The translations under genes were made by a program, and so were the position numbers. Source: Clostridium mediterraneense (lineage in GTDB: Bacteria > Bacillota > Clostridia > Clostridiales > Clostridiaceae). Taken from it: 64,000 nucleotides of DNA. The first letter of the stretch is position 1, and the number at the start of each line of letters is the position of its first letter. Below are positions 49,738-58,593 of this stretch, one piece after another. The stretch spans positions 62,001-126,000 of the forward strand of contig NZ_LT594784.1 of NCBI RefSeq assembly GCF_900091705.1. Reading direction: 5' to 3'. A model generated the notes under the pieces. It ran no database searches and had not been told where the DNA came from. It worked only from the letters and a program-made list of their open reading frames with translations.

Positions 49738-50607
49738 TTAAAATTCATATTTGTTATTTATTTCTTTAATTCTTTCGAGCATTTTTTCTGTTGGTGCTTT
49801 CATAGGTTGTCTACAATATCCAGCATCAACTCCATTTTCTGAAAGAAGCCCTTTAAGTGTTTGATATAGACCATTATCTAAAACATCTGTTATGAAGTCA
49901 TTTGTTAAATGTTGAAGCTCTCTTGCTCTTTCTATATCTCCATTTTTAGCAGCTTCAAAAATTTCTTTAGATCTTCTTCCATTTACATTAAATGTTGATC
50001 CAATTGCTCCATCTACTCCAAGAACTGTAGCAGGTAACATCATTTCATCAAAGCCTGCGTAGATTAATTTATCTGGGAAAGCTTTTCTCATTCTTTCTAG
50101 TAAGTAGAAATCTGCTGCTGTAAATTTAACACCTATTATTTTTTCATTTTCAAATAATTCACCAAATTGGTCAAGTGACATATTTACACCTGTTAAGAAT
50201 GGAATTGAATAAATTATCATCTTATTATCAACAGAATTTATAATTGTATTGTAGTAGTGCTTGATTTCACTAAAATCGAATTTATAATAAAATGGTGTAA
50301 CTGCTGATAAAGCATCATATCCAAGATTTGTTGCAAATTTTGCAAGTTCAACAGCTTCTTTTAGATTTACAGAACCTACTTGAGCTATTAATTTAACTTG
50401 TCCTTTTGCTTCATCCATAGCTATTTCAAAGATTCTTTTCTTTTCATCTGTTGAAAGCATAAAGTTTTCACCAGTACTTCCTCCAACATAAAGACCATCA
50501 ATCTTACAAACATCAATATTGTGTCTTACAATTTCTCTAAGTCCTTTTTCATTTAAATTTCCGTCCTTATCAAAAGATACTAATAATGCGCTATAAATTC
50601 CTTTCAT
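49738..50607 (-). CDS. nanA: N-acetylneuraminate lyase
   Basis: A 289-aa aldolase that splits Neu5Ac into pyruvate and ManNAc. TIM-barrel DapA/NanA motifs: 'YVGGSTGENFMLS' (40-52; carboxylate loop), Tyr133 in 'IIYSIPFLTG' and the Schiff-base Lys161 in 'IIGVKFTAADFY'. The length fits. It lies 43 bases downstream of nanE. Confidence 0.92.
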   Translation of the reverse strand: MKGIYSALLVSFDKDGNLNEKGLREIVRHNIDVCKIDGLYVGGSTGENFMLSTDEKKRIFEIAMDEAKGQVKLIAQVGSVNLKEAVELAKFATNLGYDALSAVTPFYYKFDFSEIKHYYNTIINSVDNKMIIYSIPFLTGVNMSLDQFGELFENEKIIGVKFTAADFYLLERMRKAFPDKLIYAGFDEMMLPATVLGVDGAIGSTFNVNGRRSKEIFEAAKNGDIERARELQHLTNDFITDVLDNGLYQTLKGLLSENGVDAGYCRQPMKAPTEKMLERIKEINNKYEF

Positions 50608-50650
50608 TTCTGATTCCCCCTAAATTTATTTTTTATTATTTGAAATTATA

Positions 50651-51319
50651 TTAACTAATTTCTTTGATAAATCTTTGAGTAATTTCTTTTGGTCTTGTTA
50701 TTGCTCCGCCTACAACTACAGAATAAGCTCCATATTCATAAGCTTTTTTCAAATCGCTAGGAGAATGAATTCTTCCTTCAGCAATTACAGGTATTTTTAA
50801 ATCTTGACTAAGCCTTTTTACTAGTGGTAAATCTGGAGTACTTTCTTGTCTTGAGTAGTTAGTGTAACCTGATAAAGTTGTTGAAACACAGTCTACTCCA
50901 AGTTTCTCTGCTTCTACTGCTTCTTCATAAGTAGATATATCAGCCATAACTAGAATATTATTATTTTTTATATAATCTATTAAATCCTTTACATTTTCAC
51001 CATTAGGTCTTTTTCTATTAGTAAGATCAAGTGCAATCATTTCACAACACTTACAATCTACTAGTTCTTTAACCTCCTTTATTGTTGGTGTTATATATAT
51101 TTCTGAATCTTTATAATTTCTTTTTATAATTCCGATTACAGGTAGTCCTGTTACTTTTTTTATTTCTTTAATATCGTTTACACCTTGGGCACGTATAGCA
51201 TTAGCACCACCTTGCTTTGCTGCTAATGCCATCCTACCCATTATAAATGAGCTAAATAGCGGTTCATCTTCTAATGCTTGGCATGATACAACTAATGATC
51301 CTTTTATAATATCTAACAA
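50651..51319 (-). CDS. nanE: N-acetylmannosamine-6-phosphate 2-epimerase
   Basis: A 222-aa TIM-barrel epimerase (ManNAc-6-P to GlcNAc-6-P). Motifs: 'GSLVVSCQALEDEPLF' (7-22), 'GIIKRNY' with catalytic Lys, 'MIALDLTNRKRP', 'MADISTYEEA' and 'IPVIAEGRIHSPSDLKKAYEYGAYSVVVGGAITRP' phosphate site. First gene of the operon; a sigma-A promoter and operator-like palindromes are directly upstream. Confidence 0.92.
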   Translation of the reverse strand: MLDIIKGSLVVSCQALEDEPLFSSFIMGRMALAAKQGGANAIRAQGVNDIKEIKKVTGLPVIGIIKRNYKDSEIYITPTIKEVKELVDCKCCEMIALDLTNRKRPNGENVKDLIDYIKNNNILVMADISTYEEAVEAEKLGVDCVSTTLSGYTNYSRQESTPDLPLVKRLSQDLKIPVIAEGRIHSPSDLKKAYEYGAYSVVVGGAITRPKEITQRFIKEIS

Positions 51320-51362
51320 AGTTTTTCACCTCCAATTACCATAATTTGTATTTTATAATTAA

Positions 51363-51391
51363 ATTATATAATACTAATTTTTGAATTGCAA
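51363..51391 (-). promoter_or_regulatory. sigma-A promoter of the nan operon
   Basis: On the minus strand TTGCAA, 17 bases, TATAAT, about 45 bases before the nanE start codon. Confidence 0.82.
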
Positions 51392-51397
51392 TATTAT

Positions 51398-51462
51398 TTT
51401 CAAAAAAAGTGAAAAAAATTTTCAAATTGATTGTTTTGAAAATAAAATACTTAACTTTTCAA
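51398..51462. promoter_or_regulatory. palindromic operator region of the nan operon
   Basis: TGAAAAAAATTTTCA (51410-51424) is an inverted repeat just upstream of the -35 box. A second, wider one, TTTTGAAAA ... CTTTTCAAAA, spans 51434-51463. The TGAAA/TTTCA arms are typical of RpiR-family sites, so these are candidate binding sites for the regulator at 45713. Confidence 0.6.
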
Positions 51463-51526
51463 AAATTATTTTCATACTCAATAATAATATGTTATAGATT
51501 TGTATAATATTCTTAATTAAAATAAA

Positions 51527-51552
51527 AAAAGTACATTTTTTTATGTACTTTT
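51527..51552 (-). terminator. terminator after the 51586 gene
   Basis: AAAAGTACAT, loop of T, ATGTACTTTT; T-rich exit on the minus strand. Confidence 0.78.
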
Positions 51553-51585
51553 AAATCTTAATATTAATAAATATAAATTATTTTT

Positions 51586-52083
51586 TTAATCAGTTTTTTC
51601 AAAGATAGACCAAACTAATTCATTTGTATCTATACTATAAACAAACTTTGCAATAATTTTTGAATCTTTATCTACATATTTATAAAAATTTAGCCCTTGC
51701 TGTTTATCAAAAATTAAGTCTTTATAATACCTTCCAACTTTATCTCTTATATCAGATATATTATTTAAATCTGTAGTGCCATTAATAGATAATAATTTAC
51801 CTTCAGAATGATTTACTAGAATCTTATTTATTTTACCACTAGAATCTACATTTAATCTAAGTTTATTAAAATTATAATCATAATCACTTAATGTATCATT
51901 AGGAATATATTTAGATAAATCTACATTATGTATATTTTCTCCAAGATATATATTATCTATGTTTATCTTACTTAAATCTGTTGACCTTAATCCCCCAAAA
52001 GGCTTTCCATTTATATTTTTATATAGAAAAACACTTAAAATACTTATAAAGCAACATATTAAAACAATCTTTATAATTTTCAA
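51586..52083 (-). CDS. membrane-anchored protein of unknown function
   Basis: A 165-aa protein with an N-terminal membrane segment (about 4-22) and a soluble extracellular part (IYLGENIHNVDLSKYIPND, 'YDYNFNKLRLNVDSSGKINKILVN'). The layout resembles small anchored proteins common in C. perfringens relatives, but no family name can be given. It is read from its own promoter towards the nan region, with its own terminator. Confidence 0.6.
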   Translation of the reverse strand: MKIIKIVLICCFISILSVFLYKNINGKPFGGLRSTDLSKINIDNIYLGENIHNVDLSKYIPNDTLSDYDYNFNKLRLNVDSSGKINKILVNHSEGKLLSINGTTDLNNISDIRDKVGRYYKDLIFDKQQGLNFYKYVDKDSKIIAKFVYSIDTNELVWSIFEKTD

Positions 52084-52359
52084 TTAAAAACACCCCTAGT
52101 ATATTATCTCAATATTCAGATGTAAAATAAAGTAAAAATTGAGAGCTTTTATTTTAGAAAAAATATTATAAAAAAGAGATTTAATATATATATAATTATT
52201 AATTAATTAAAGAACTAAATTAGTTACAGAATATTTTGAAGTAAAACTATATATTGTATATTTTTGTGTTAAATTTAGGTAAACGTTTTTATAAAGTGCC
52301 ATCTTGAAATAAGTTTTAAGAGTGTTAGAATTGGGTTAAGCAACTAGGAGGAAGAAGAA

Positions 52360-53304
52360 ATGCTAAAATATGGTTTGGATCTTATAAATATTATTGTATA
52401 TGTTGTTGGTATGCTCTTATTAGCAAAGTATGGAAAAAGAAAAAGAGATGTAATTCTTTTTGTATCAATTTTAATCTTATCAAATGGTTTAACAACTACA
52501 TTAACTCCTATATATGAGTTAACACCTTATTATGGAAGGAACAATCAGTATTATACTCAAATAGATATAAAGCAAAATGGATATTTTATGTTAGCACTTG
52601 GTATAATTTTTTTAGTATCAACATTGCTGTATAGTATTGTGGAAAAAGTTATTGGATTTATAGTAGCAAAAGTTAATAAATCTAGTACTAACAATAAAGA
52701 TAATAAGTCAAGTAAAGAGATTAATTATGTAAAGATGATAGACGAGATGACTAAATATACAAAAGATACTGAGGAAATTTCAAAAAAGATAGGTCTTAAT
52801 AAGCATTTTATTGATGATATAAATAAGCTTAGAAATAAATTTAATGATGAATATATAAATAGTCTTATTAAAACTGTTAAATATAGAGTTGATAATAATA
52901 TTGTTATATCAAAAAAGGATATTAAAGAAATTAGTGAGAAAGAAAAAGAGAGGATGATAGAAGGGGAAAAGAATAAGATAAATAATATCTTTTTAGCAGC
53001 TGAGATGTTTAGAAATGGACATGCTTATGTAGATGTTATTAATAAAACTGAGCTTTTACCTATATATGTGGATGTAATTTCAAAAAATTATAATGAATTA
53101 CTCTCTTTAAATATTGATAAAAATAATAAAGCTTTATTAGAATTTTTCTATAGTCGAAGTAAAGAATATAGGGAGTATATTAAGGAGATTGATCTTTATT
53201 ATGACTTTTTAGAAAAATATCTCCCTGAATCTTATCCAGATTTCATGAGAAAAGTACAAGCTTTAGATAAAAAATCTTTAGAAAAATTAGATTTAGAATT
53301 ATAA
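52360..53304 (+). CDS. two-helix membrane protein with cytoplasmic helical domain (paralogue 1)
   Basis: A 314-aa protein: three hydrophobic segments (about 6-22, 31-50 and 72-98), then a long charged helical domain. It is a paralogue of the protein at 54876: shared 'LTPIYELTPYYGRNNQYY'-like ectoloop, 'DEMTKYTKDTEEISKKIGLN' (like a small HTH), 'KTVKYRVDNNIVISKKD', 'ELLPIYVDVISKNY' and 'SRSKEYREYIKEIDLYYDFLEKYLPES'. Function unknown. RBS 'aggagg'. The two copies flank an MFS transporter. Confidence 0.65.
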   Translation: MLKYGLDLINIIVYVVGMLLLAKYGKRKRDVILFVSILILSNGLTTTLTPIYELTPYYGRNNQYYTQIDIKQNGYFMLALGIIFLVSTLLYSIVEKVIGFIVAKVNKSSTNNKDNKSSKEINYVKMIDEMTKYTKDTEEISKKIGLNKHFIDDINKLRNKFNDEYINSLIKTVKYRVDNNIVISKKDIKEISEKEKERMIEGEKNKINNIFLAAEMFRNGHAYVDVINKTELLPIYVDVISKNYNELLSLNIDKNNKALLEFFYSRSKEYREYIKEIDLYYDFLEKYLPESYPDFMRKVQALDKKSLEKLDLEL

Positions 53305-53314
53305 AATATCTACT

Positions 53315-53350
53315 AAAAGGGCAAGATTGCTAGGGAATCTTGTCTTTTTT
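53315..53350 (+). terminator. intrinsic terminator
   Basis: AAAAGGGCAAGATT, 7-base loop, AATCTTGTCTTTTTT. Confidence 0.85.
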
Positions 53351-53366
53351 CTTTTTATAAAAAAAA

Positions 53367-53441
53367 TAGTTGATTAATCAACTAAAATAGTTGACACATC
53401 AACTAATATGTTTTATACTAAGATAGTTGATTGGTCAACTA
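53367..53441 (+). promoter_or_regulatory. MFS gene promoter with three TAGTTGA-N4-TCAACTA operators
   Basis: A consensus promoter TTGACA (53391-53396)-N17-TATACT (53414-53419) is covered by three 18-bp palindromes of the form TAGTTGA-N4-TCAACTA at 53367-53384, 53388-53405 and 53424-53441. The middle one overlaps the -35 box and the last lies just after the -10. This is the layout of a tightly repressed promoter; the form suits a MarR- or TetR-type dimer. Confidence 0.88.
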
Positions 53442-53527
53442 ATTAAAAAATAAGCTTATAAACATAGGAAAGCACTAATTATAATAAATAGATATATAAA
53501 TTTTTTTAACAAAGGAGAAATTTAAAA

Positions 53528-54700
53528 ATGAGAGCAATAGAAAAGATTGCTATTTTATCAGTTTCAATATTAACAATAATAGCAACAGCAGCATTAGGAC
53601 CTGCACTTGGGCTAATAAGTCATCAATTTCCAAGTGCATCACCATTACTTATAAAATCAATAGTTACATTACCAGCACTTATATGTATCCCGATAAGTTA
53701 CTTTAGTAATGATTTAGCAAAGTTTATATCTAAGAAAAACTTAATTATTATAGGAACAATACTTTATCTTATAGGTGGAGTTTCAGCGTACTTTACTACA
53801 AATATTTATTTCCTTTTAGGAACTAGAGCAATTTTAGGTCTTGGACTTGGAGTTGTAGCATCACTTTCATTAGTACTTATTGGTGATTTTTTTGAAGGTA
53901 AAGAAAGAGCTAAGTTTACAGGATTCTCAACTTCAACAAGTAATCTTGGAGCAGTAATAGGAATTTTACTAGTTGGATATCTTGGAACAATTAATTGGAG
54001 ATATATTTTCTTTGTTTATCTAATTGCACTTATAGTACTTGTTTTAGTTGTAATGTTCTTACCAAATAAAAAAGAAGAACAAGTAGCTAGTGCTAATGAT
54101 GATACAAAGAATATAAAATTTAATAAATCAGTATTTAAATATTCAATAATTGTAATATTAGCTTTTATGGTATTTTACAGTATTCCAACAAATATAGCTT
54201 TATTTATGGGATATAAGCATCTTGGAAGTTCAGAAATGTCAGGGTTGTTAATTGCACTTCTAACATTCTCAGGATTTCTATTTGGATTAAACTTTGGTAG
54301 ATTATTAAAGATATTTGGAGAAAAATTAATTTTACTTGCTTTTACACTTATGACAATAGGAGTTTTAGTAGTAGGATTTGCTCCATCACTTTTAGTAATA
54401 ATAATCGGAGTTATGTTAGTAGGATTTGGATTTGGTTTATCAGTTCCTTATTCAATATTCCATGCATCTAAAATTGTTCATGCAAAGCATACAGGACGTG
54501 CAATTACTATAGTTACAACTTCAATTTATGTTGGGGTATCTATATCACCAATGGTGCTTGATTCTCTTGCAAAATTACTTCATGTAAATAATATGGTAGG
54601 ATCATTTTATGGAGCTGCTATCCTTGGAGTAATAGCAATCTTATTTAGTCTTTATGTGATATTTGGTGGAAATAAGAAAAATGAAGCTGTAGCAGCTTAA
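53528..54700 (+). CDS. MFS transporter (drug-efflux type)
   Basis: A 390-aa 12-helix major facilitator protein. The loop 2-3 motif is replaced by 'FISKKN', while 'LLGTRAILGLGLGVVASLSLVLIGDFFEGKERAKFTG' (about 96-135) holds the TM4/motif B and loop 4-5 region typical of MFS exporters. The strongly operator-covered promoter suggests substrate-induced export of a toxic compound. RBS 'aaaggaga' precedes the ATG. A terminator follows at once. The regulator gene is not in the window. Confidence 0.85.
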   Translation: MRAIEKIAILSVSILTIIATAALGPALGLISHQFPSASPLLIKSIVTLPALICIPISYFSNDLAKFISKKNLIIIGTILYLIGGVSAYFTTNIYFLLGTRAILGLGLGVVASLSLVLIGDFFEGKERAKFTGFSTSTSNLGAVIGILLVGYLGTINWRYIFFVYLIALIVLVLVVMFLPNKKEEQVASANDDTKNIKFNKSVFKYSIIVILAFMVFYSIPTNIALFMGYKHLGSSEMSGLLIALLTFSGFLFGLNFGRLLKIFGEKLILLAFTLMTIGVLVVGFAPSLLVIIIGVMLVGFGFGLSVPYSIFHASKIVHAKHTGRAITIVTTSIYVGVSISPMVLDSLAKLLHVNNMVGSFYGAAILGVIAILFSLYVIFGGNKKNEAVAA

Positions 54701-54701
54701 T

Positions 54702-54741
54702 AAAAAAGAGTTAAACTAAATTTATAGTTTAACTCTTTTTT
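54702..54741 (+). terminator. intrinsic terminator after the MFS gene
   Basis: AAAAAGAGTTAAACTA, short loop, TAGTTTAACTCTTTTT. Confidence 0.9.
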
Positions 54742-54875
54742 TGTTTATTTATAAAGCAATTTTAAAGTTTAAAGATAATTTATTGGTGAATTGTAAATTA
54801 TAATCTATATAAATAAAATATTGACTAATTTTGTGATAAAATTAGATTAAGCTTTAGTCAGATAGGAGGGATGGA

Positions 54876-55883
54876 ATGAATATTATTCTTTATTTAATAT
54901 TTGCTATATTTATTATGGTCTTTTTAAGTGCTGTACTAGGCAAAGGTGATTTTGCTAGAACGGTTCTATTTTTTATACAAAAATATTATAATAAAATTTT
55001 TATGGTTATAATTGTTGTAATAATAGGAATTTCTATAAAAAACGTATTAACTCCTATGTCTAAACTAACTCCTTATTACAATAGTAATGGTATTTATCAA
55101 TCTAGCCATGATATAAAAATGCAAGCATATATGAATTTAATTATATTTGGTATAGTTATAAGTTTTATTATTTATAATTATTTTAAAAATAAAAAGAATA
55201 TAAATAAAGATAAAAAGAATAATCCTCATGAATTTACTGAAAAGTGTATTCCAGATGAAATTAAGAATAAAGCTCCTAGAGAAATTGATTACCTAGCAAA
55301 GATAGATGATATGGCAAGGTACGGTAAAAGTAGTGCAGAAATTGCTTGGAAACTTGGTCTTAATGATTATTTTATAGATAGTCTTGATGTTTTAAGAAAA
55401 AAATTTGATGATGATTATATAAATAAACTAATAAGAGTTGTTAAATATAGAGTGGATAATGATGTAGTTATCTTAAAAGCTAGTATGCCTTTTATTAGTG
55501 AAGAAGAAAAGCTAAAAGTTATAGAAAATGAAAAAATTAAAAAAGAAAGTATACTTAAAGCTGCAAAGCTATTTGAGGAAGGTTTTATTAAATGTGAAGT
55601 TTCTGAAAAAGTAGATCTTATACCTATATATATAAATATTACTTCAGAGCATTATAAAGAAATAAATAATACAGAAAACTTAAATGAAATGAAAGATATA
55701 ATAAGGTTCTTTTATTTAAGAAGTGAGGAATATAGAGAGTTTATAGAAGGTCTTGTAGAATATTATGATTTCCTTAAAAGATATTTACCAGAAGCACATG
55801 GAGAATTTGTTAGAGAATATATTGGACTTGATAAAAAGTCTTATAAAGCATTAAAGAAAGAATTTAATAGTAAAAATAAATAA
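54876..55883 (+). CDS. two-helix membrane protein with cytoplasmic helical domain (paralogue 2)
   Basis: A 335-aa paralogue of the 52360 protein, with about three hydrophobic segments (3-22, 40-60, 88-108), the ectoloop 'LTPMSKLTPYYNSNGIY', then 'DDMARYGKSSAEIAWKLGLN', 'RVVKYRVDNDVVILKAS', 'DLIPIYINITSEHY' and 'LRSEEYREFIEGLVEYYDFLKRYLPEA'. The repeated 'EI--K-GLN-YFID-L--LR-KFDDDYIN' block looks like a helix-turn-helix-type or scaffold domain. Function unknown. Confidence 0.65.
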   Translation: MNIILYLIFAIFIMVFLSAVLGKGDFARTVLFFIQKYYNKIFMVIIVVIIGISIKNVLTPMSKLTPYYNSNGIYQSSHDIKMQAYMNLIIFGIVISFIIYNYFKNKKNINKDKKNNPHEFTEKCIPDEIKNKAPREIDYLAKIDDMARYGKSSAEIAWKLGLNDYFIDSLDVLRKKFDDDYINKLIRVVKYRVDNDVVILKASMPFISEEEKLKVIENEKIKKESILKAAKLFEEGFIKCEVSEKVDLIPIYINITSEHYKEINNTENLNEMKDIIRFFYLRSEEYREFIEGLVEYYDFLKRYLPEAHGEFVREYIGLDKKSYKALKKEFNSKNK

Positions 55884-55922
55884 AAAAGATATTCACTTTA
55901 CATAAAGTGAATATCTCTTTTT
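55883..55922. terminator. bidirectional terminator
   Basis: AGATATTCACTTT, loop, AAAGTGAATATCT with T8 on the plus strand, between converging genes. Confidence 0.9.
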
Positions 55923-55961
55923 TTTGCTATTAATTTAATATAAACCTCTTAGATGATTTAA

Positions 55962-56747
55962 TTAATTATTAGCTTTTCTCCAAATGATTTTATCACCTGA
56001 AATTTCACCATAATAAGTAGGATTTCCTACTATATGTTGACTAGGTATAGATATAGTTCCTTTCATCATCATTTGTGAGTCACAATTTACAAATTGGATT
56101 GAATTATTTCCATTAATTAAAGTAAAGTATGCATTATTAGTTCCTTTAATCTTAGCATTATAGAAATTAATTATATCAGCATCTGTAGTTGTGGCTGGAT
56201 TATAAGTTGTAGTTGCATATTGTCCGTATGTAATAGTATGAGTACGATTCATTTCAGGATGCTCTACAAAATTAGGATTTATTCCACCAAAATTATTAGT
56301 ATTTTGATTTATAGTTGTAGTTGTGCTTGTAGATGGCTTTGATTCACTAGTATTTTTAGCAGCCGCTACATTTGGTGAAGCTTGGTTACTACTTGTATTT
56401 TTAACTTCAGTTTTAGTAGTAGGATTTACCTTAACTTCAGTTTTATTAGGAACTACTTTATTCGTTTCAGTTGTTGTATCATTAGACATAACTTCTTTTG
56501 AATTATTAGCTGCAACATCTTTTTTATTATCAGTTACAACTACTTTTGTATCAGTTTTAGTTACTGGATTTACTTTATTTTGATCTGCATTTGCTACAGG
56601 AGCTTGTACAGGTTGAGTAACTGGAGCTACTGCTGGAGTTGGTGATTTAGCTTCATTTTTAGAATCACTTGACTCACTACTACATCCAACAAAAGCAAGA
56701 GCCCCTATTATTAAAACACCAATAGCAATTAATTTTTTATTTTTCAT
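55962..56747 (-). CDS. lipoprotein with low-complexity linker and conserved C-terminal domain (paralogue 1)
   Basis: A 261-aa lipoprotein: signal peptide with lipobox 'LAFVGC' (Cys22), a long Thr/Lys/Val/Asn linker (about 25-150) and a domain of about 105 residues starting 'FGGINPNFVEHPE'. That domain is homologous to the one in the 57807 protein: GGINPN, 'ATTTYNPATTTDADIINFYNAKIKGT', 'NNSIQF' and 'YYGEISGDKIIW'. Such clostridial lipoproteins are of unknown function. RBS is weak (gtaggtaatact). Confidence 0.78.
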   Translation of the reverse strand: MKNKKLIAIGVLIIGALAFVGCSSESSDSKNEAKSPTPAVAPVTQPVQAPVANADQNKVNPVTKTDTKVVVTDNKKDVAANNSKEVMSNDTTTETNKVVPNKTEVKVNPTTKTEVKNTSSNQASPNVAAAKNTSESKPSTSTTTTINQNTNNFGGINPNFVEHPEMNRTHTITYGQYATTTYNPATTTDADIINFYNAKIKGTNNAYFTLINGNNSIQFVNCDSQMMMKGTISIPSQHIVGNPTYYGEISGDKIIWRKANN

Positions 56748-57018
56748 TAGTATTACCTACCTTTAAATTAATTTTATAAGTAATTATAATATTAATTTCA
56801 AATAATGTTTTTATAGTTAAATTTAATACTATTAATAAATCCATGATTTAATTAATGCATATTTTATAATAAATTGTCTTAGTTAGAATTTTAATATAAA
56901 TGTTACTCAAAAATAATTAAGTTAACAAAAATAAAACAGATAAGAAGGATATAATTGTATTAGAATTTCTTAGTATTAATCTTATTGAAATGATGGAATG
57001 TTAGGAAATAAATAGATT

Positions 57019-57666
57019 CTATTTTATTATTAGTCCAAGTAGTCTAGTTAATTCTAATCCTTGTGTAGGACTAACTATAGCACCTCTAATATCTTCAATT
57101 TGTAGACCTATTCCCATTATATCGCAAGAGCTTAAATCTATTTTATTTAAAGAAGTCTTATCAAAATATGAATTAACAAAACTATTATCATTAAATAGCA
57201 CATCTGTAAGTTTTACTTCTTGAAATATAGCTTCATCAAAATTACTATTACTAAAACTTGATTTTCTTATCTTTGAAAAAGAAAAATTAGAATATCTAGC
57301 TAGTGAATTATCAAAAACAACATTTTTAAAACTGCTCTCATCAAATCTTGCTCCAACTAATTTACAATTAATAAACTCAACTCTTTCAATACTTGCAGAA
57401 TTAAAATCAACATTAGATAAATCACAATTTTCAAATCTACTATCTATTAAATCTATATTATTAAAAGAACATGCACTAAAAACTACATTCTTAAAAATAC
57501 AAGAATCAATAGTTATTGCCCTATCATTTTTATTATGTATTTCTATATTTTCAACTAGTTTTTCCTTTATACTATCCGCATAAATTATCTCATCATAAAT
57601 ATTCTCTATTGTCTCTAAATCACCTATAATCCTAGGCTTATCTATCTTTATAACTTTAGCTTTCAT
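57019..57666 (-). CDS. pentapeptide-repeat protein
   Basis: A 215-aa protein with about 20 pentapeptide repeats (A(D/N)LXX type; 'CIFKNVVFSACSFNNIDLID', 'CDLSNVDFNSASIERVEFIN') forming a right-handed quadrilateral helix across about residues 55-180. Some such proteins mimic DNA and protect gyrase, others have unknown roles. No other domain. A single gene with RBS 'gagggga'. Confidence 0.88.
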   Translation of the reverse strand: MKAKVIKIDKPRIIGDLETIENIYDEIIYADSIKEKLVENIEIHNKNDRAITIDSCIFKNVVFSACSFNNIDLIDSRFENCDLSNVDFNSASIERVEFINCKLVGARFDESSFKNVVFDNSLARYSNFSFSKIRKSSFSNSNFDEAIFQEVKLTDVLFNDNSFVNSYFDKTSLNKIDLSSCDIMGIGLQIEDIRGAIVSPTQGLELTRLLGLIIK

Positions 57667-57747
57667 ATAATCAATCCCCTCTATTAAACTTATTTATATT
57701 ATATCAGTTTTAATATTTAGTAGAATTATTAGTTTAAAATAAAAAAA

Positions 57748-57789
57748 TCCCTTTATATTAAGTTTATCTTAAAACTAAATATAAAGGGA
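57748..57789 (-). terminator. terminator upstream of the pentapeptide-repeat region
   Basis: TCCCTTTATATT ... AATATAAAGGGA, 12-bp perfect stem. It lies beyond the 57807 stop, with T7 on the minus strand. Confidence 0.82.
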
Positions 57790-57806
57790 GGCTTATATTT
57801 TAATAA

Positions 57807-58349
57807 TTAAATTTCTGATTTTTCCCACTTAATTTTATTTCCATCTATTTTTCCATAATATAGAGGATCACCTATGTTTCTAGCAGCATCTGAAATAGGT
57901 CCTTTAATCATACTATCTGTACTAATCATATTATCTCCATTAGATCCGCAGAAATCTATAGAATTATCTCCATCACTTAAAATAAAGTAATTATTTTTAG
58001 AACCTTTAATTTTATCATTATAGAATCTTATTATATCTTCATCTGTAGTTGTCGCTGCATCATAAGTTGTTATAGCATAATTACCTGCTGGAGAGTCATT
58101 ACTACCAATTATTGCTTTATGTTCTATTATATTAGGATTTATTCCACCATAATTAGTAGATTCTTTCTTTGTAGTATTTGCTGTTTTAGTAGTATCAGCC
58201 TTTGGTACTTCAGTTGTTTTATTATTATCAGTAGCTATGTTTGTTGTTTGAGCTGATGTATTAGGATTTACAGAATCATTACTACATCCTGTAAATCCTA
58301 ATAAGACTACTATTATAGATCCTGCTACAATTAAATTTTTCTTTCTCAT
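57807..58349 (-). CDS. lipoprotein with conserved C-terminal domain (paralogue 2)
   Basis: A 180-aa lipoprotein: lipobox 'LGFTGC' (Cys22), short Thr/Asn/Lys linker (about 25-65) and the same C-terminal domain as the 55962 protein (YGGINPNIIEHKA, 'ITTYDAATTTDEDIIRFYND', 'DNSIDF', 'YYGKIDGNKIKWEKS'). The linker is much shorter than in the paralogue, showing that linker length is free. It is separated from it by the pentapeptide gene. Confidence 0.78.
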   Translation of the reverse strand: MRKKNLIVAGSIIVVLLGFTGCSNDSVNPNTSAQTTNIATDNNKTTEVPKADTTKTANTTKKESTNYGGINPNIIEHKAIIGSNDSPAGNYAITTYDAATTTDEDIIRFYNDKIKGSKNNYFILSDGDNSIDFCGSNGDNMISTDSMIKGPISDAARNIGDPLYYGKIDGNKIKWEKSEI

Positions 58350-58593
58350 TTTTTCATTCCTCGCATTTATTATATGTCTGTAAATGATTATACTCTTAAA
58401 TTAAAATTTGTGTTTTTACCCTTAATTTTACATTGTCAATAAATTTACCATTTAATTGTTTTATGAATTAAAATTAACATTTAAAATTTAAATATTAATA
58501 TAAACGTTACTAAAATATAATTAAGTTAACAAAGATAGAACAATTTAGATATATACAAAAAGGATTTATATAATTTGTAGCAAAACTTTGAAA

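Noticed and set aside
56323..56583. 86-codon hydrophobic frame opposite the lipoprotein linker
   Set aside because: It is the complement of Thr/Lys/Val-rich codons; no RBS and no independent support.
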